Assembly: GCF_021917145.1 (NCBI RefSeq)
Contig: NC_061074.1
Span: forward strand, 12,009,772 to 12,073,771
From: Hypomesus transpacificus
Taxonomy: Eukaryota > Chordata > Actinopteri > Osmeriformes > Osmeridae
DNA: 64,000 bases
Reading direction: 5' to 3'
Position 1 is the stretch's first letter; the number at the start of each line of letters is the position of its first letter. A program made the position numbers and the translations under genes. The notes beneath the pieces were generated by a model that did not search any database, was not told the DNA's origin, and worked only from the letters and a program-made list of their open reading frames with translations. Shown here in pieces: positions 45,350 to 58,596 of the stretch.

Positions 45350-48300
45350 TCACTTTTCCTCTCGTCCATTCCGTGAGACAGGTTGAAAAACGTTGACTGT
45401 AATAAAGTTGTAAAAAGAAAAAACACAGTAATCCTAAAACGTTCTAATGGTTAATATCCTGATAAGATACACAGTATCCTAATTTAAAATAGCCTGTGCA
45501 CTTTCCAGTGCTTTAAAAGGGACATGGACAGTTTTAACGTTCAAGCCAATCATTGGAGGTCATTAGTTTACAATTAGAAATCTGAAATTAAGATTAGGCG
45601 TCGATACAATTGCAATAACAGTATATAATTGTTATATATTTTGAAAATAGTTTTTCAACTTTGTATTGAACTGTGTTTAGATTGTGAATATTTTCTTACC
45701 AGGTTGCAACTCCACTGTTATCTACTGCTGAGGGCTGGAGACATGCTGACACAGGGCACCACCAGGCACTGCAGGGGCGCGGGCATTAAAGATGATAGCC
45801 CACGAGCCAGACAGAGAGGGTATTCATGACGTTACATGACACGTCAAACAAGGAAGTAATGAGGAATCAACATGTCCAGAGCCATGGACACAGCCAGCAA
45901 TGCCCACCACTGTCAAATTCACATCTGAACAGCACAGGCTCTAGACCACAACTACTCAACTTAATCAGCAAAGACCTTTAACCAAATCTCATGCTGCCCC
46001 TCTCTGCCATCTCCCGCTCCCTTTTTGTCTTGTCTCGCATGTCCATTTAATTAGTTAACTCTTCTGTCAGTCCATGATATTTGAAACTGCATGGTAACAT
46101 TAATGACCATGCTGCTGCCATTTATTTTGACTTGTAGTAACAGTTACTACCACAAGAGGGTACTATCTACTTGTAACAGTGGGCTTCATCTCCACATGCC
46201 TGTGCTGTCCACAGGGGGGTGCCAACACGTCACACTGCTTCTGAACCACCCATGAGGGATTGACTGGTAGGCCATGACCCGTCTCCTGGGCATTATTCCA
46301 AATGTAAAGTCCTCTCTTTGCCTGTTGCTTTGCTTGGATCCCATTGGACAATGCTAAAGGAATAGTATGGGTCCTAATTGTCTGCAGCTCACCTCCGTTT
46401 ATCTCTGAAATTTAGGGCAGGACCTTAATTACAGAGTCTGAACTGTGGTATCTTAGTCAGCTTGAGCTTGTGTGTTATACTTGTGAGCAATCTCTGGAAG
46501 TAGCACTAGTGTAAAGTAAACTTGCTGCTTGAAGTGTGGTTGTAGTGTGTGTGCATTGACGTTTAATACAAGAGTGTGCTACCAAGAAACGGGAAGGATG
46601 TCAGAATTGCCTCTAAAGCTGAACCCACCTCACCAGTAAGGCGGATTGGGGTGTTAATCAGACTATAGATCAGCAGTGGGGTCGAGCCCGACCCCTCCTC
46701 CTCCCTCTCACCCAGAGTATGACTTTGCAGCAGTTAGCAGGTTCTGGTGACCTGTGCTAAGTGCCCCTTATGGAAAGCTTTGGTCTCCTGAAATCCTCTT
46801 AGGGCCGACGTAGATCCTTCTCTGTCCTCTAGGAGGGGACACACAGACACACACACACACAGACACACACACACCTACTGTCTTGGCCATGTCTCCCTAA
46901 AAAAAGAGATTTTTAATCTCAATGGGACCTTCCTGGTTAAAAAAGGCACACACAGACACACACACACATAAACCTTCAACAAGTTTAATTTCACCATTTA
47001 ATTGTCTCTCTCTCGCTTCGTCCTTGCTGCCACCCTGTTGCCATGGTTACATAGGGGCGTGTGTGAGTCAGAGACGGAGTGAGGTTCACGATGTGATTAG
47101 GCAGGTGATGAACAAACCCAGCAAACAGGACCAGACTGGTGTATGTGCCAATGTGCAGAATATGAGAACATTGAACGAATAACAGGGAAGGAGCATGATA
47201 TTAATATTTTAAGAAGTGCTCTCAGCCAAGGAAAGGCAAGATAGATCAATAACAAGTGGGTTCATGAAGGAAGCACCGCAGTGGAAGGAGGGAAGCAAGG
47301 AGGATGGAAGGAAGTTAGAGATGGAGGAGAGTATGAGCAGTAAAGAAGGTGAGGGGGCAGGTTTGGGAAAGAGGCGGGGACATTGAGTCAGCAAAACCAA
47401 TGTCACTTAATCCCTCCTTGGGAAAATCTCATTGTGCAGATGATGCTGCTGGTGGTGGGGTAGTGTTTTATTAGTCATTAGTCATTTTATTGGGTTAAAT
47501 GTTTGACACACGGCTTGGTTGTGATGATTTTTCTCTGTATACATTTTCTACTCATAAACCTGTTCATTAGGATGTATTAAATAAAATAAATTATATTGAT
47601 GAGAATGCAAGACTGATTATTTGATTATACCACACATTCCTCTATTGCTCACTAAAATAGTTACACTATTTTGCAGGACTCTCCTTTGCGGCATTATTTT
47701 GCTTGTATTTTGTGCAAAATTCTTTAGTAGCACTTCCAACACGTACTAGTAGCAATGTATGCACATAAAGGATCCTTATTACTGTGTAAAACATTGAATT
47801 GCACAAATGTAGATATGCATGTGTATGCATGTGTCTTAATAAATATGTCTGAATTACAGTAAGTGTACAACTAATTTACACATCTGAACTGCATTGATGT
47901 ATGTTTGCAGAAGGAAGCAGCACATTGCAACAATGCATGCATGCACAATAAAGTACGACATCCTCCAGTAATGGATTAGTGGTGGCTCCTCTTTTCCACA
48001 GTGACCTGGATTCCAGGGTTAACTAGCTGGATGACGTTGACATAAGCTCTTTTACAGTTAAAGCCAATTTACTCCCTCAGATTAGAGCAGATCTGTCTGG
48101 TCAAGCCCCAGAGAGACATCCCCCACACTCATTTATCACACATCCACGACTCCTCTCCATCCTCAGGACACAGGGGCAACAGGAGAGGGGTGATGGGCGA
48201 GGGTATAAGAAAAAGGAGTGAAGAAGCAAGGAGATTGAAGAGGGGATCCAGGTTTGTTGTAGGTTCCATGGTTATGTAGGATAGGGTTGTACTTTCTAAG

Positions 48301-48397
48301 AGGTCTGTGAGTCGACATAGTATTTGATGGAAGACAAGATGCAAACACAAGAAGAAACACACACACACACACACTTTACTGGGGTGTTGGCATCCTC
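45350..48397. other. interval between soga3 start and elovl4 3' end
   Basis: No exon was recognised. It should contain the soga3 promoter and 5'UTR (head side) and ends at the elovl4 poly-A signal. It contains CA-rich stretches at 46845-46876 and 46948-46968 and AT-rich sequence near 47500-47950. Confidence 0.6.
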
Positions 48398-48403
48398 TTT
48401 ATT
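48398..48403 (-). terminator. poly-A signal AATAAA (elovl4, candidate)
   Basis: Minus-strand AATAAA about 1.78 kb after the elovl4 stop, followed by a G/T-rich minus-strand sequence. Closer signals may also be used. Confidence 0.4.
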
Positions 48404-50180
48404 TCCATTGTACATGCGGCCAATCGCGGGGGAGAGGGAGGCGGGGTTAATTTAATGAACATAATGCGAGTTTAAAAAAAACAAAACGCTTGATCCTACA
48501 TGACTGTGAGGACTGTCTCCAACGTGGACATCACACCCAGGTAGACGTTAACTACACCTTGCACGACAAAACAACACTCTGAAATAAAAGCATATGATTC
48601 CAGAAGATCCAACAAAACAATCATGTGTAAATGACAAGATCTTCCTGCTCTCTGTAACATTCTGCTGGTTTCCCTCTCACCGAGTTTTTATTTCATGTAT
48701 CACAATGCACATGTGGCAACCCACCAAACAGTTAAAGCTACTGCAGTACAGTACAAACCAGGCCTTCCCCTCCTTTAGCACAAACACCACTTAGGTCTGA
48801 TTGGACAGGGCCAGTCAGTTTCCCTGACTGTGTGAACTAACCCGTTCACACCTTAGGTTCCTGGTTGAGGCCTGGCATTGTGGGGGAAAATGGATTTCCA
48901 GGTTGAGCCACATTATTGGGAAAATCACCTGGACCTTTGTACTGTATGATTCATGGTTACAACCTGTATAAATATGTAAGATGCAGCCTATTAGATAGCT
49001 GCATATTCTTAGTTGTCCATACCCAGTAGGAGTATGTACTAAAGAGGCAGATGTTTAGACCACACACAGTAACACCATATAACACCATTGATAACCATGA
49101 TTCTGAATCTTACCAGCAGTACCAGCGGTCAGTAGTGATGGTAAACAACGTCTCAATCTATGAGCTGTCCTAGACTAAACAATTTTCTCAAAAGGTTTCC
49201 AGCGCTGGCTCATCCATTTTCAAGAGGTGTTCAGGTGATGCAAAAAAGACCTACAGGCTTGAGTCACATCCAAACCATCAAATCACTTTCATCTTTCATT
49301 TTATTGAGCCAATCAAGCTCTCCCTGTGAACATATTGGTTTGGTGTTGGTCCCTCTGCTCACTAGACACCAAAAGGGACGGCCTGTGTAATTGCTTTTAA
49401 AGCGTGTCTTGTTGTGCCTTTGCTAAAATCTCTGATGACTCATATCATCAATCTGACAAAACATTGCATCATTGAAAGAAATTGCTTTAAACGTGTCTAA
49501 AGCTCTCTGACCAGAGTTCTCTAATCGTATTGGGACTTGGGGCTATTAAAAAAGCAAATAGGTGCTCTTTGAGAAAAGCAACGCCACCTCTTATTTTTAA
49601 GTTTAACCAATAAGGATTTAACCCCATCAAATGTCAAAAAAGAAAATCCTCTTTGGTATGATTTTCTGGAATATTCTACCATTTGAATAATTAATTTGTT
49701 AAAAACTCTTGAATAAATAAATTCCCATTTTCAATCACTAGTTAAGCACAAGTACAAAAGATGGAGGTGTGTTTAAATCAGGAGGCTGCAGAGCTGCTTT
49801 AGACGTCCCTGTGATGTTCTGTCTTTTGAACACTCTGACCAAAAGCGTACAGCGTAGCAGAGTCTATGTGACAAGCAGCGTTTTTAAACTGTTTGTAAAA
49901 AAAAAAAAAATGATATGAAGATAACCACCTACCCTCACCCCATTGTACACCCCTCCCCCACCCCCGCTCATGCACACACACAAACACACATACATAAACA
50001 CACACACACGCACACTGCTGCTATCCTTTACACTGTACGAGTTGGTAACAAATCAGCTTTTTGTTTCAAAGCATTCTGCTGGGTTGTAACAAACCTCCAT
50101 TCATACTATCCCTCGCTCTTTCAACCAACAGTCCACCTGTTGTTTGAGGAGAGACTCCCTCTCTCCATCCACCTCTTTCT
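48404..50180 (-). other. probable elovl4 3'UTR
   Basis: No supported reading frame. Long 3'UTRs are usual for this gene; the extent is inferred from the poly-A signal only. Confidence 0.4.
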
Positions 50181-50997
50181 TTACTCCCTCTTCGCTCTTC
50201 CCTTCTTCTGCCTCTTTCCGTTCTCCTCCACCTCCTCCACCTTGCCGTGGCCGTTGGTTGCTGTGGAAATGCCGTTGGCAACAGGCTTGCCTCCCTTGGC
50301 AGAGCGTGGCTGGCGACGGTAGGCGTGGTAGTAAAAGTTGGCGAACAGGATGATGAAGGTAACTGCATAGCCAATCAGAGCCCACTGCATCCAAGCGGGG
50401 AAGGGGCAGCCCTTGTAGAGGGAGTGGCCGGCGTGGCCGATGGTCACGTGGAACTGGATCTGCGGAACACGCAAAAAACATGCTTTAATGATAACACCTC
50501 TCCATGACAACAGACACACAATGACCTCATGTTTTGGTCATTCAATATTAGTTCAACACCAACTCATCCTTCTTATACCACAAACACGAGTGTTCTATAC
50601 TGTACAAAACATCCTGCATAAAGTGTTGACAGTTCAAATACGATTTAAGTTACAATAAAAGACACTTAGCAGACATGGAAGAAACTGGTACCATCTGAAT
50701 GATAGTGAGGTATTTCTTCCACCACAGGTACTTCTGGATCTTAGGTCCAAAGGCAGCCAGGGCATAGTACAGGTACATCAGGACATGGATGGAGGCGTTG
50801 ATGGTTGCGCCGAAGAAGGCTGTGAAGGGGTCAACATGTTGCAAGGGTCAAGGGTTATAGAGGTCAAGCAGCTTACTAAGCCTTGAAGGCCTTGTCATTT
50901 CCTGAGTGGTTGGTGGAGAATTTGCATGACATCCTATGGGTTCATGTTATAGAGCACTCACATATTGCTTATCTGCTCTATACAGTACAGGACATTA

Positions 50998-51050
<53 letters not shown>

Positions 51051-53562
51051 GGTCACATAGCATCCCATTTTATAAAACACATAATTTGCACTTCCTCCTT
51101 CGTCCATTCTCTGCCACAAACACAACACCAACCGACACACACACATACACTCTGACAGACACACACACATACACTCTGACAGACACACACACATACACTC
51201 TGACAGACACACACACATACACTCTGACAGACACACACACATACACTCTGACAGACACACACACATACACTCTGACAGACACACACACATACACTCTGAC
51301 AGACACACACACATACACTCTGACAGACACACACACATACACTCTGACAGACACACACACATACACTCTGACAGACACACACACACCTCCCTCCCCCGCC
51401 CGCATACTCACACTGTCCACCGGGGACCCACTTGATGCCGATCCACCAGAGGATGAACATGGTGCAGTGGTGATAAACATGCAGGAAGCTGACCTGGTTA
51501 AACTTCTTCCTCAGGATGAAGAAGACCGTGTCCAGGAACTCCACCCCCTTGGAGATGTAGTACCACCACAAAGCAGAAGCTATCTGAGGACGGAGAGGGG
51601 GGGGTTATCTCTGTAGCATACTAATATATCACATAACGCTACAGTTGCTAATTGTGTGATGCAGACGGACGCACAGATACAAACACGCACTTCCTTTCTC
51701 CAAAGCAGCCATCCATCTCTGAACGGTGCGGTGCATGGTGCGTATCCCTACATCGCTCGAGAGACCAGCGATCGTAGACACGCAGATCATCTCTGTGACT
51801 CTTAGAAGCAGTCAACGCAGCAGGGAAACTGATCTGAGCTTCAGTCAGGGCTTATTCGTGCATGCACCTCAATGATATGGCAGGTCATGTCAGACCTGTG
51901 CCAGTCCAGGACAGAGAGACTGAGGAGTGGATGAGGAGATTGGACTGACATGGCTTAGCGAGGAGCTGAGCTAAGATTTAGCTTAGACAGGGCAGTAGTA
52001 CCAGTAATAATAAACAATGTCCAAAAGGGACAGCAGTGAGAACTCCACGTATCACCCATGCTCGAATAACAAGCCGAGCTTACATACAACATCCACGGCC
52101 TTGTCCTCTCTGCTCCTTTCACCTAGCGTCACCCTGGGTCCGGAAGCCAATTACAGAGAACATGCTGAATCTCTCTGATCCCTAAGTCTGCCCAGTCCAC
52201 TATACCAGGAGGTAAATGTACCACTCAGTCGCAGATAGATGACAGTAAAAAGAATGACGTATTTTGACGCTCCCGTTGACAACCGTGACAAACACAGGTG
52301 CAGGCGTCGTTCAGAGCAGCATGTTTTTCCATGCGGACGTGTTGCATCGCTCTCTGCTACTCTCTCTCACGCAAACCTTATGCCTCGTCCTCCCCCCTCC
52401 CACACACTCACAATCTCTGATCCCTTAGTAATGCCATCATGCCAGGACTCCAGAGTAGGCGGGACAAGGGAGGGCCGATGGGGTGGTGAGATCAGGCAGT
52501 CCCGCCCTTTTAATCAGGCCACACCTCTAGCTTCTGGGATCCCATCCTCTTCTTCAAGATACATTCAAACTTAAGTGATCTTCTTATGCCAACAATAGGC
52601 TTTACCTCATTTACTCAGGGAGATGGGCTGGAAGAAAGGCCTCACTCTATCTCGGCACTCTTGAGTAATAAGTGGAAGATAAGCAGCCACACAAAGAAAC
52701 ACTGATGAAAAAACAGGGCACAGCGACAGAGCGAGTGCGCGTGTGTTTGTGTGTGTGCACTCACCCTAACTTCGTTGACATCATTGGAGTAGCTGACGGG
52801 CTGACAGAGGTAGTTGTATCCTGCTGACCTGGAGCCTATAAGGAGCTGAGGAAGGAGGAGAAGAACATGAAGGATGTGGCATGTCAACCCCTACTCACTA
52901 CCTGCTTCCAGCTCGGGGTGTGTGTGTGTGTACTCCACATGTGGCTACCTCTTTGGCTATGTAGAAGTTGAGGACCACCATGCTGAAGTTGTACACTATG
53001 AGGGTCTTCCTCAGCTGGAAGGGCTCGCGATCCTGCATGTATCTAGGCCCCGCCCACAGGAAGAGCAGGTACAGGCAGCTGATGGCCAGGGTGGGGAGGG
53101 GCGATGACATCATCGGCCATTTCTCTACCCTCTTGTCTGTGAATGAGAAAGGTCAGGGGTCAAACACAGGTATACACAACAAGACAAACAACCACCCAAG
53201 TGTCTGTTGCAAGTGAGTGTTTATGTCACAGTTAAATGACTGATCGGGTGAAGACATACTGCCTGCTTAACAACACTGCATGCTCTACTGAGTGGCAGGC
53301 ACAACAGAGTTGAATTACCCGATTGCAAAGTGAAGAACATCCTGAAAAATGATACTTATAAATACTTGTATAAAAGTAGGAAGAGGCCATTCCTTTCCAT
53401 TCTACTACAGAAGACGTCCTTCTGATGCATGTCAGTTCCAACAGGCCTACCGAGCAGTGTGCTCAGGGAGGAGAGAGAGATTTTCCTCAGCTTACCTGCT
53501 ATGGTAAGGCTCCATCTGTAGAACTCTATTGTGTCATTCATAAAGTGAGTTGCAACTTCCAT
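50181..53562 (-). CDS. elovl4: Elongation of very long chain fatty acids protein 4 (ELOVL4), complete coding region
   Basis: Coding exons, 5' to 3', are 53562-53496, 53136-52949, 52845-52765, 51583-51412, 50819-50692 and 50459-50181. The six exons give 304 residues with all phases consistent. ELOVL4 is an endoplasmic-reticulum multispan condensing enzyme (acyl-CoA + malonyl-CoA to 3-ketoacyl-CoA) that makes C28 and longer saturated and polyunsaturated fatty acids in retina, brain and skin. The protein starts [20 protein letters not shown] and contains the catalytic histidine box HVYHH in [20 protein letters not shown]. It has family segments [28 protein letters not shown] and [14 protein letters not shown], several hydrophobic spans, and a lysine-rich tail ending RAKRE, which fits the RXKXX-type ER-retrieval signal of fish Elovl4. 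Elovl4a versus elovl4b is not resolved. A good acceptor (ccctccctgcag) lies just upstream of the ATG, so a non-coding first exon is likely. Confidence 0.96.
51006..51048. repeat. (CA)n microsatellite
   Basis: About 21 CA units within elovl4 intron 4. Confidence 0.95.
51134..51390. repeat. 24-bp minisatellite, about 10 copies
   Basis: The unit is tctgacag followed by a CA-rich part ending atacac. The tctgacag start recurs exactly every 24 bases at 51151, 51175 and so on to 51367 (ten starts). Because 24 is a multiple of three and the unit lacks stops, long artefactual open frames appear on both strands (THTYTLTD and VCVCLSEC repeats). Confidence 0.95.
51584..52764 (-). other. elovl4 intron 3
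   Basis: The donor is gtgagtgc (minus strand, after NEVR) and the acceptor is ctccgtcctcag. No other gene or recognised repeat lies inside. Confidence 0.85.
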
Positions 53563-56500
53563 GGCTCTGGTGTCGGTCCTGATTACACTGCAGGGAGGGG
53601 GAAGGAGAGAGAGCACACATCATTTACTGGTCCCGGGATGCCTTTCAAAATATGTGTAGAAATGTGTGTGAGGAAAGGAAACCACCAGTATCATACTGTC
53701 ACCAGTATGATAGTATGATACCAGTATCAAGACTGCCATAATGGCAGTCTTGGTACTTCTAGTTCCAATTCCCGGATGTGTTCACACTGGGAGAGCGTTG
53801 CTAGCTAAGATGCTTAGAATTGGGAAAGGATGAGTTTTCTTTGGTTGCACATGACGTCCACCACCCAACAAGCCCTACAAACTACAGTGCAAACAAGCAT
53901 CTGCCACTGCAATGCACTTCTGGTGCCAGTGCTTTAAGTCAATGTACTATAGGGGACAATCTGCTCTTGCTTTCTTTCAGCACACACCCAAACACACTGA
54001 GTTGTGAATGGGCCTTCCTTTCTCCGGAAACCACCACAGTGAGAGTGTGAAAACATGCCCCCCCCCTCACACCACCCACACACACTAGGGGAAAAGTGAG
54101 ATGTGAAGCAAACCAGCAATGATGCTGAAAGTAGTGATCCACTCAGGTCTTAATGAAGTAGATTATTGGAGAGGTCCGGCTTATAGCCTGGAGTCGACTA
54201 CCTTAGATAACATTTGTCCTACTCCCGTCCTTGGACCAGGTGTCCAATTATTAATCTATTATTAATCATAAGTGTCGGTTTACTATTCAATAATTGATTG
54301 ATGTGATAGAACTAAAGTAAGTAACCAGCTTTAACTGCAGACAGAAATCTTAATGGGTTTAGCCTAAATAGAACTAAGAGAAAAGTCCCCCTGGACTCCA
54401 TCTAGGGCCGCCTAAATCTCTTGTTAAAGCTTCCTATTTAGATCTTAAAAAAACATGCATTGATGAGCAAAAAATGTTTCGTTTTGATAGCAATACGGAA
54501 GGGAGGGGAGGTACCGGGGTAAAAACTTACAACCGGCAAAAGGCCGGTCGTCCATGGAAACAGACCATCCATGTGCTCAAACAAAGACCCGGGGCGCGTG
54601 TGTCAGCAGGTTTCGCGGGGACCTGTCAAGAGGCTTATATTCAATTGATCTACGAGCTTAAATGTAAGTACAAATGCCGGGCGACCCACATTCTTGGGGG
54701 CATCGTTTAAATAGATGGCAGGCTACATGGAGGTTATTATGCTATAGCTACTCACATCTAGTCTAAAGTACTTCGCCCCGGGAATCGTCTAAGCATGGTA
54801 AATTGTACAACAAGAGACATCGTTTGTCACAGCAAAGCACAAAAAGCAACATTGTATGCAAACAAGTAGCCTATAACAACTACATGAAAAGGGCCAAAAT
54901 GCGAACTATAAATGAAGTTTATCCCCACCACATAGACGGACTGACTGACTAACTGACCATTTGTTATGTGTAAAATTCCTACTACAGATAGAAAAGGAAA
55001 AGATGGAAAGGTAAGGGAAGCCAACCGTTGCATCGTCTGGGAGGAAATGCGCATGCATCAAATTTGAGTTGATTAATTAAAGTAATGTCTGCCCGAAAAT
55101 AATTTGTAAAAGTTCTAAAGGTTGTCATTATAGCCAAACGGTTGGATTTTGGCACCAGTAGGCTACAAGTTTTTTTAGGAAATATAGAGCTATTACCATA
55201 GAAATTAGCGTTAATGAGCACATTTCATACATTTGATAAGAGAGCAAACATACCTTCTCGAGATTTAAGAGCGTGTAATGACATCCGGTGCTGTGTGTTG
55301 CCCAAGGCCGTGCAGCTATCGTATTCTCCTGTTATAACCAATTACTTATGCAACTGCAGCGTTTACATTGATACATTAAATACAAATTTGGCAACAAAAA
55401 TGTGCTCAAAGAATGCGAAAATCTAACACAATGAAATCATGCAAGAGGTCCGTGCCGGCTGCTCAGGCGCATCTTCTCCGTGTACAATCTTTAGGATTTC
55501 AACCTGCCATATGGCACTACGCATGCGTAGATTTCACCCAAGGGAGCAAACTAGCACTTAGTCGCACAAAAGGGGAAGCTTCGATTAGTGAGATGCCCAG
55601 CGTCCAGCTAAACCCCATGCTCAATTTCAGTGTTCCAAGCTCCCGTAGGCTACACTGTGAAATATGTAATGTGGTCTACAAAGTGAAACAAGCTTGGTGG
55701 TTCATTTTCGAGAACATAATTTTAAAATGCCAAACGCTCTTTGTCTCCGCAAACATTGTAATATCCAAGGTTAATTTGAAATAATGTCTATCGGACAGAA
55801 TTTTATGTGTTTTGGTTTGTTTTTTCTGTTAACTGTATAAAGTCTAAACGGATTGTCTGCCAGGGCGGACATGCTGTTAGGCTATGAAGGCTGCATGCCA
55901 TCGGCCTACGAGTGGTTAACTTCACGATGTTGCGTGATGCTACCGCTAGGTGGAAGTATCACACCACCCATGACTGGCTGTGTCAAGGGGTTGCTTTTAC
56001 GTTTCGTAAATCGCCCTGCTACATAGTATGTCATAGGCTGTATATAACCAACTAAACAATCTTCAAAATACTAATGAGATCAAATACAAATTAAGTCAAC
56101 CTTTGACTTTTGTTTCTTTGTTTCTTTGTTTGTGACAGACACAGTTTGGCAATCCTATACTTCTCATGTTGCAGACTTTGGAACCCCTTCATTCAACTGA
56201 ATCCCAAACTGCTGTAAAATCCTGTGCTTCAAACTATGTCCACTGACCCACCATCAGCAGGTTTGATGACAGGACATACTAAGCTAAGGAACACATGCAA
56301 ATAGCCACCCAAAACCTCTCTCCAAATGTATGTACTATGTGTGTGTGCTGGAAGAAGCAGCCCTTGGAAGGATCCCAGTGTTTCTGTACTGACGATCCAG
56401 TGGAATACAGTTCTCTCATTTCCCCTCCATAATCTGCGGCATAAATCTGTTAACTGGCCCTCCTCCGGGCCACCTTAAAGGCCAACTGTGTGTGTGTGTG

Positions 56501-57482
56501 TCTGTGTGTGTGTGTGAAAGAGAGAGAGAGAGTGAGTGAAAGAGAGCGAAAGACAGAAACAGAGTGATGTATTTTGTATATTCCCCTGGTTTCTCATCCA
56601 ACCCCTATAGGCTTGATTATTTCCTTAATCTCAGCTCCAACCCAAACAAACCCACACTTTTAAACACTGAAAACAGACCTTTTTTGCTTCAAAGCCACAC
56701 ATGAAGAAGCTCACACGCATACGGAGATCTGTGGGCTTGGCGGATCCAGGATGGCACGGCGGTGTTTGTGTGCATATGCAGACTTCAGTCTGATCCTGAT
56801 GTACAGCCGAGGTGTAACACTGTCTCCCTGATCTGATCTTTATTTGTGTGTGTGTGTGTGTGCATATTCATGTTTGTGTGCATGAGTATGTGTGGATGCA
56901 AGGAAGAGAGGAAATGGAAAAGTATATTTGGAAAGAAATTCTGATCCTACAGTACGAGCAAGTAGCATTACTATGCATCTGGTTATAGCTGATGATTTCC
57001 TGTTTATTTCTTGCTCAGACCACTCACTTTTGTTTTTCTGTTTCTCTGGGACATTTCTCTGGTCCCTCTACCATGGTCGTGCACTCTGCCATGTCTATCC
57101 TCCACACAAAGGTTAGTGTTTAGAATCTCACATAGTCTAGCTGAAGTAGTAGAGACAGAAGGTACTCAGAGTTTTCAGTGAGAAAATACAAAAGTAATTT
57201 TTCACATTTCTAGATCCCATCAAAGGAAGATTGTGTTTTTTTGTTGTTGCCAGAGCTTAAGACATACAAACCATCCTGTGTCTGCAGAGGAATCCTACTA
57301 TAATGCCCATTCATTATCAACCGCCTGGACCATAGCTTTCTTTTTTGCTCCTGTGATGCACTTAAGGGCATTGAGTGACTGTGACAATCTGGGACTGTTC
57401 ATAAATCAGTCACAGATTTTCCAAAATGTTGGGCCACAATGGGGATATACTGTTTCTTTTAGTGTTATTGTGTATCAGTGCT

Positions 57483-57517
<35 letters not shown>

Positions 57518-58300
57518 ATAACCCTTAGATATCATGTTGTGTCTGGGACAGCTGATTCAGCTATGATGAAGCTGTTAGAAGAAAAGTATACACATAAGAA
57601 TAATGGACTCTAAAGTTGAACTCAGTCAAGATGTGCTTTCAGGAGTTTGGCCTTGGTTTCAGCACGTGTTACCAGGAAATTACAGGCTTAGGAGGATTTG
57701 GTTCTGAGGGTGTGTATGCCTACTTTTCTCAATGGTTATGTGTGTTTGTGTATTTGTCTTTTCTCTGTGCTTGTGTCTTTGTCTGTGTGTGTTAACAAAA
57801 AATGCATAGTAGGTGTAAAAATAATGGCCGGGTTGAGTCAGAATTAGGTCATTTGAAAAAAAGTTTTCAAATGTTCATAGCTAGCTTGTACTAAGTTTCA
57901 AACTTCTATTATCATAGATGATTATCCTGCATAATGGGAAATATCTACATAGTATATGACAAAACAAAGCTAAAACTATTTAGTTGCAAGTTATATCTAC
58001 AGTGCTGTAGCAGAAACAATATCTATCCAAAAACTGTCCTGTAACTGTGAGCCTACTGCAACGTTAGGTGGCAAGGGACCAATACTGTTACTTGTTTTTC
58101 ATAGGCAGTCCTTTAATGTGATTGGCCTATCAAGTAACCTTGCTGTGTAAAAAATACAATACTTGTTGATTCTGGAAAGACTAAATATTGAGGCCAGTCA
58201 TGATTTGAATCAACCTTGTGGGCAGGATGGTTGAAGGCAGCTGTAGGATGCATGTTAAAACTCTGTCAGCATGTTTATTAAAACCCTCAAGGCTGAACCT
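53563..58300. other. upstream side of elovl4 and distal non-coding interval
   Basis: No coding exon is supported. The elovl4 promoter and its probable non-coding first exon must lie here but could not be placed. The interval carries scattered (GT)n tracts (for example near 56488-56516 and 56847-56862) and a (CA)n tract at 57484-57515. Confidence 0.6.
57484..57515. repeat. (CA)n microsatellite
   Basis: About 15 CA units. Confidence 0.9.
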
Positions 58301-58323
58301 GTCACCTAGAAAAGGTTAGACCA

Positions 58324-58479
58324 CTGCACCTTTCTTTTTCCTTTCCAATAAAGTTTTGGAAGGAACATTTTGAGTGAGGAAAAAAAGGGTTCAACTTGCA
58401 GTGGCCTCTTAAATTGAACCCTTCCATTCCTCAAACATTTCCTTCTCAACGTTTTTGGAAAGAAAAGGAAAAGGTGCAG
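58324..58479. repeat. imperfect inverted repeat (foldback, arms about 55 bp)
   Basis: The left arm begins ctgcacctttctttttcctt (58324) and runs to gtgagga near 58380. The right arm, ending gaaaaggaaaaggtgcag near 58479, is its reverse complement with several mismatches and small indels. The arms are separated by about 45-50 bases. It resembles a decayed foldback or MITE-type element. Confidence 0.7.
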
Positions 58480-58506
58480 CGTTCTCTTGATTTATTCCAG
58501 GGTTAT

Positions 58507-58596
58507 AATATCAAAAGAATGACCGGTGTACAGGAGGCTGACATTTTGTCCAGATATAGTATCAAATGAATGGGCGTGTCCAGAAGGCTGACATTC
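58507..58596. repeat. two-copy diverged direct repeat
   Basis: The pattern tatcaaa-gaatg ... caggaggctgacatt at about 58510-58545 recurs as tatcaaatgaatg ... cagaaggctgacatt at about 58560-58594, giving a period near 50 bases. It abuts the foldback element. Confidence 0.7.

Larger units (their letters stand above)
50820..51411 (-). other. elovl4 intron 4, filled by simple repeats
   Basis: The intron between exons 4 and 5 is only about 590 bases, and over half of it is a (CA)n tract (51006-51048) and a 24-bp minisatellite (about 51134-51390). The minisatellite nearly touches the exon 4 donor at 51411. Confidence 0.85.

Noticed and set aside
51134-51390. Regularly spaced repeats resembling a CRISPR array
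   Set aside because: Perfect head-to-tail 24-bp units with no unique spacers, in a vertebrate intron: a minisatellite.
50936-51616. Long open frames on both strands with THTYTLTD or VCVCLSEC repeats
   Set aside because: They are translations of the 24-bp minisatellite and (CA)n tract inside an elovl4 intron; only 51412-51583 on the minus strand is coding.
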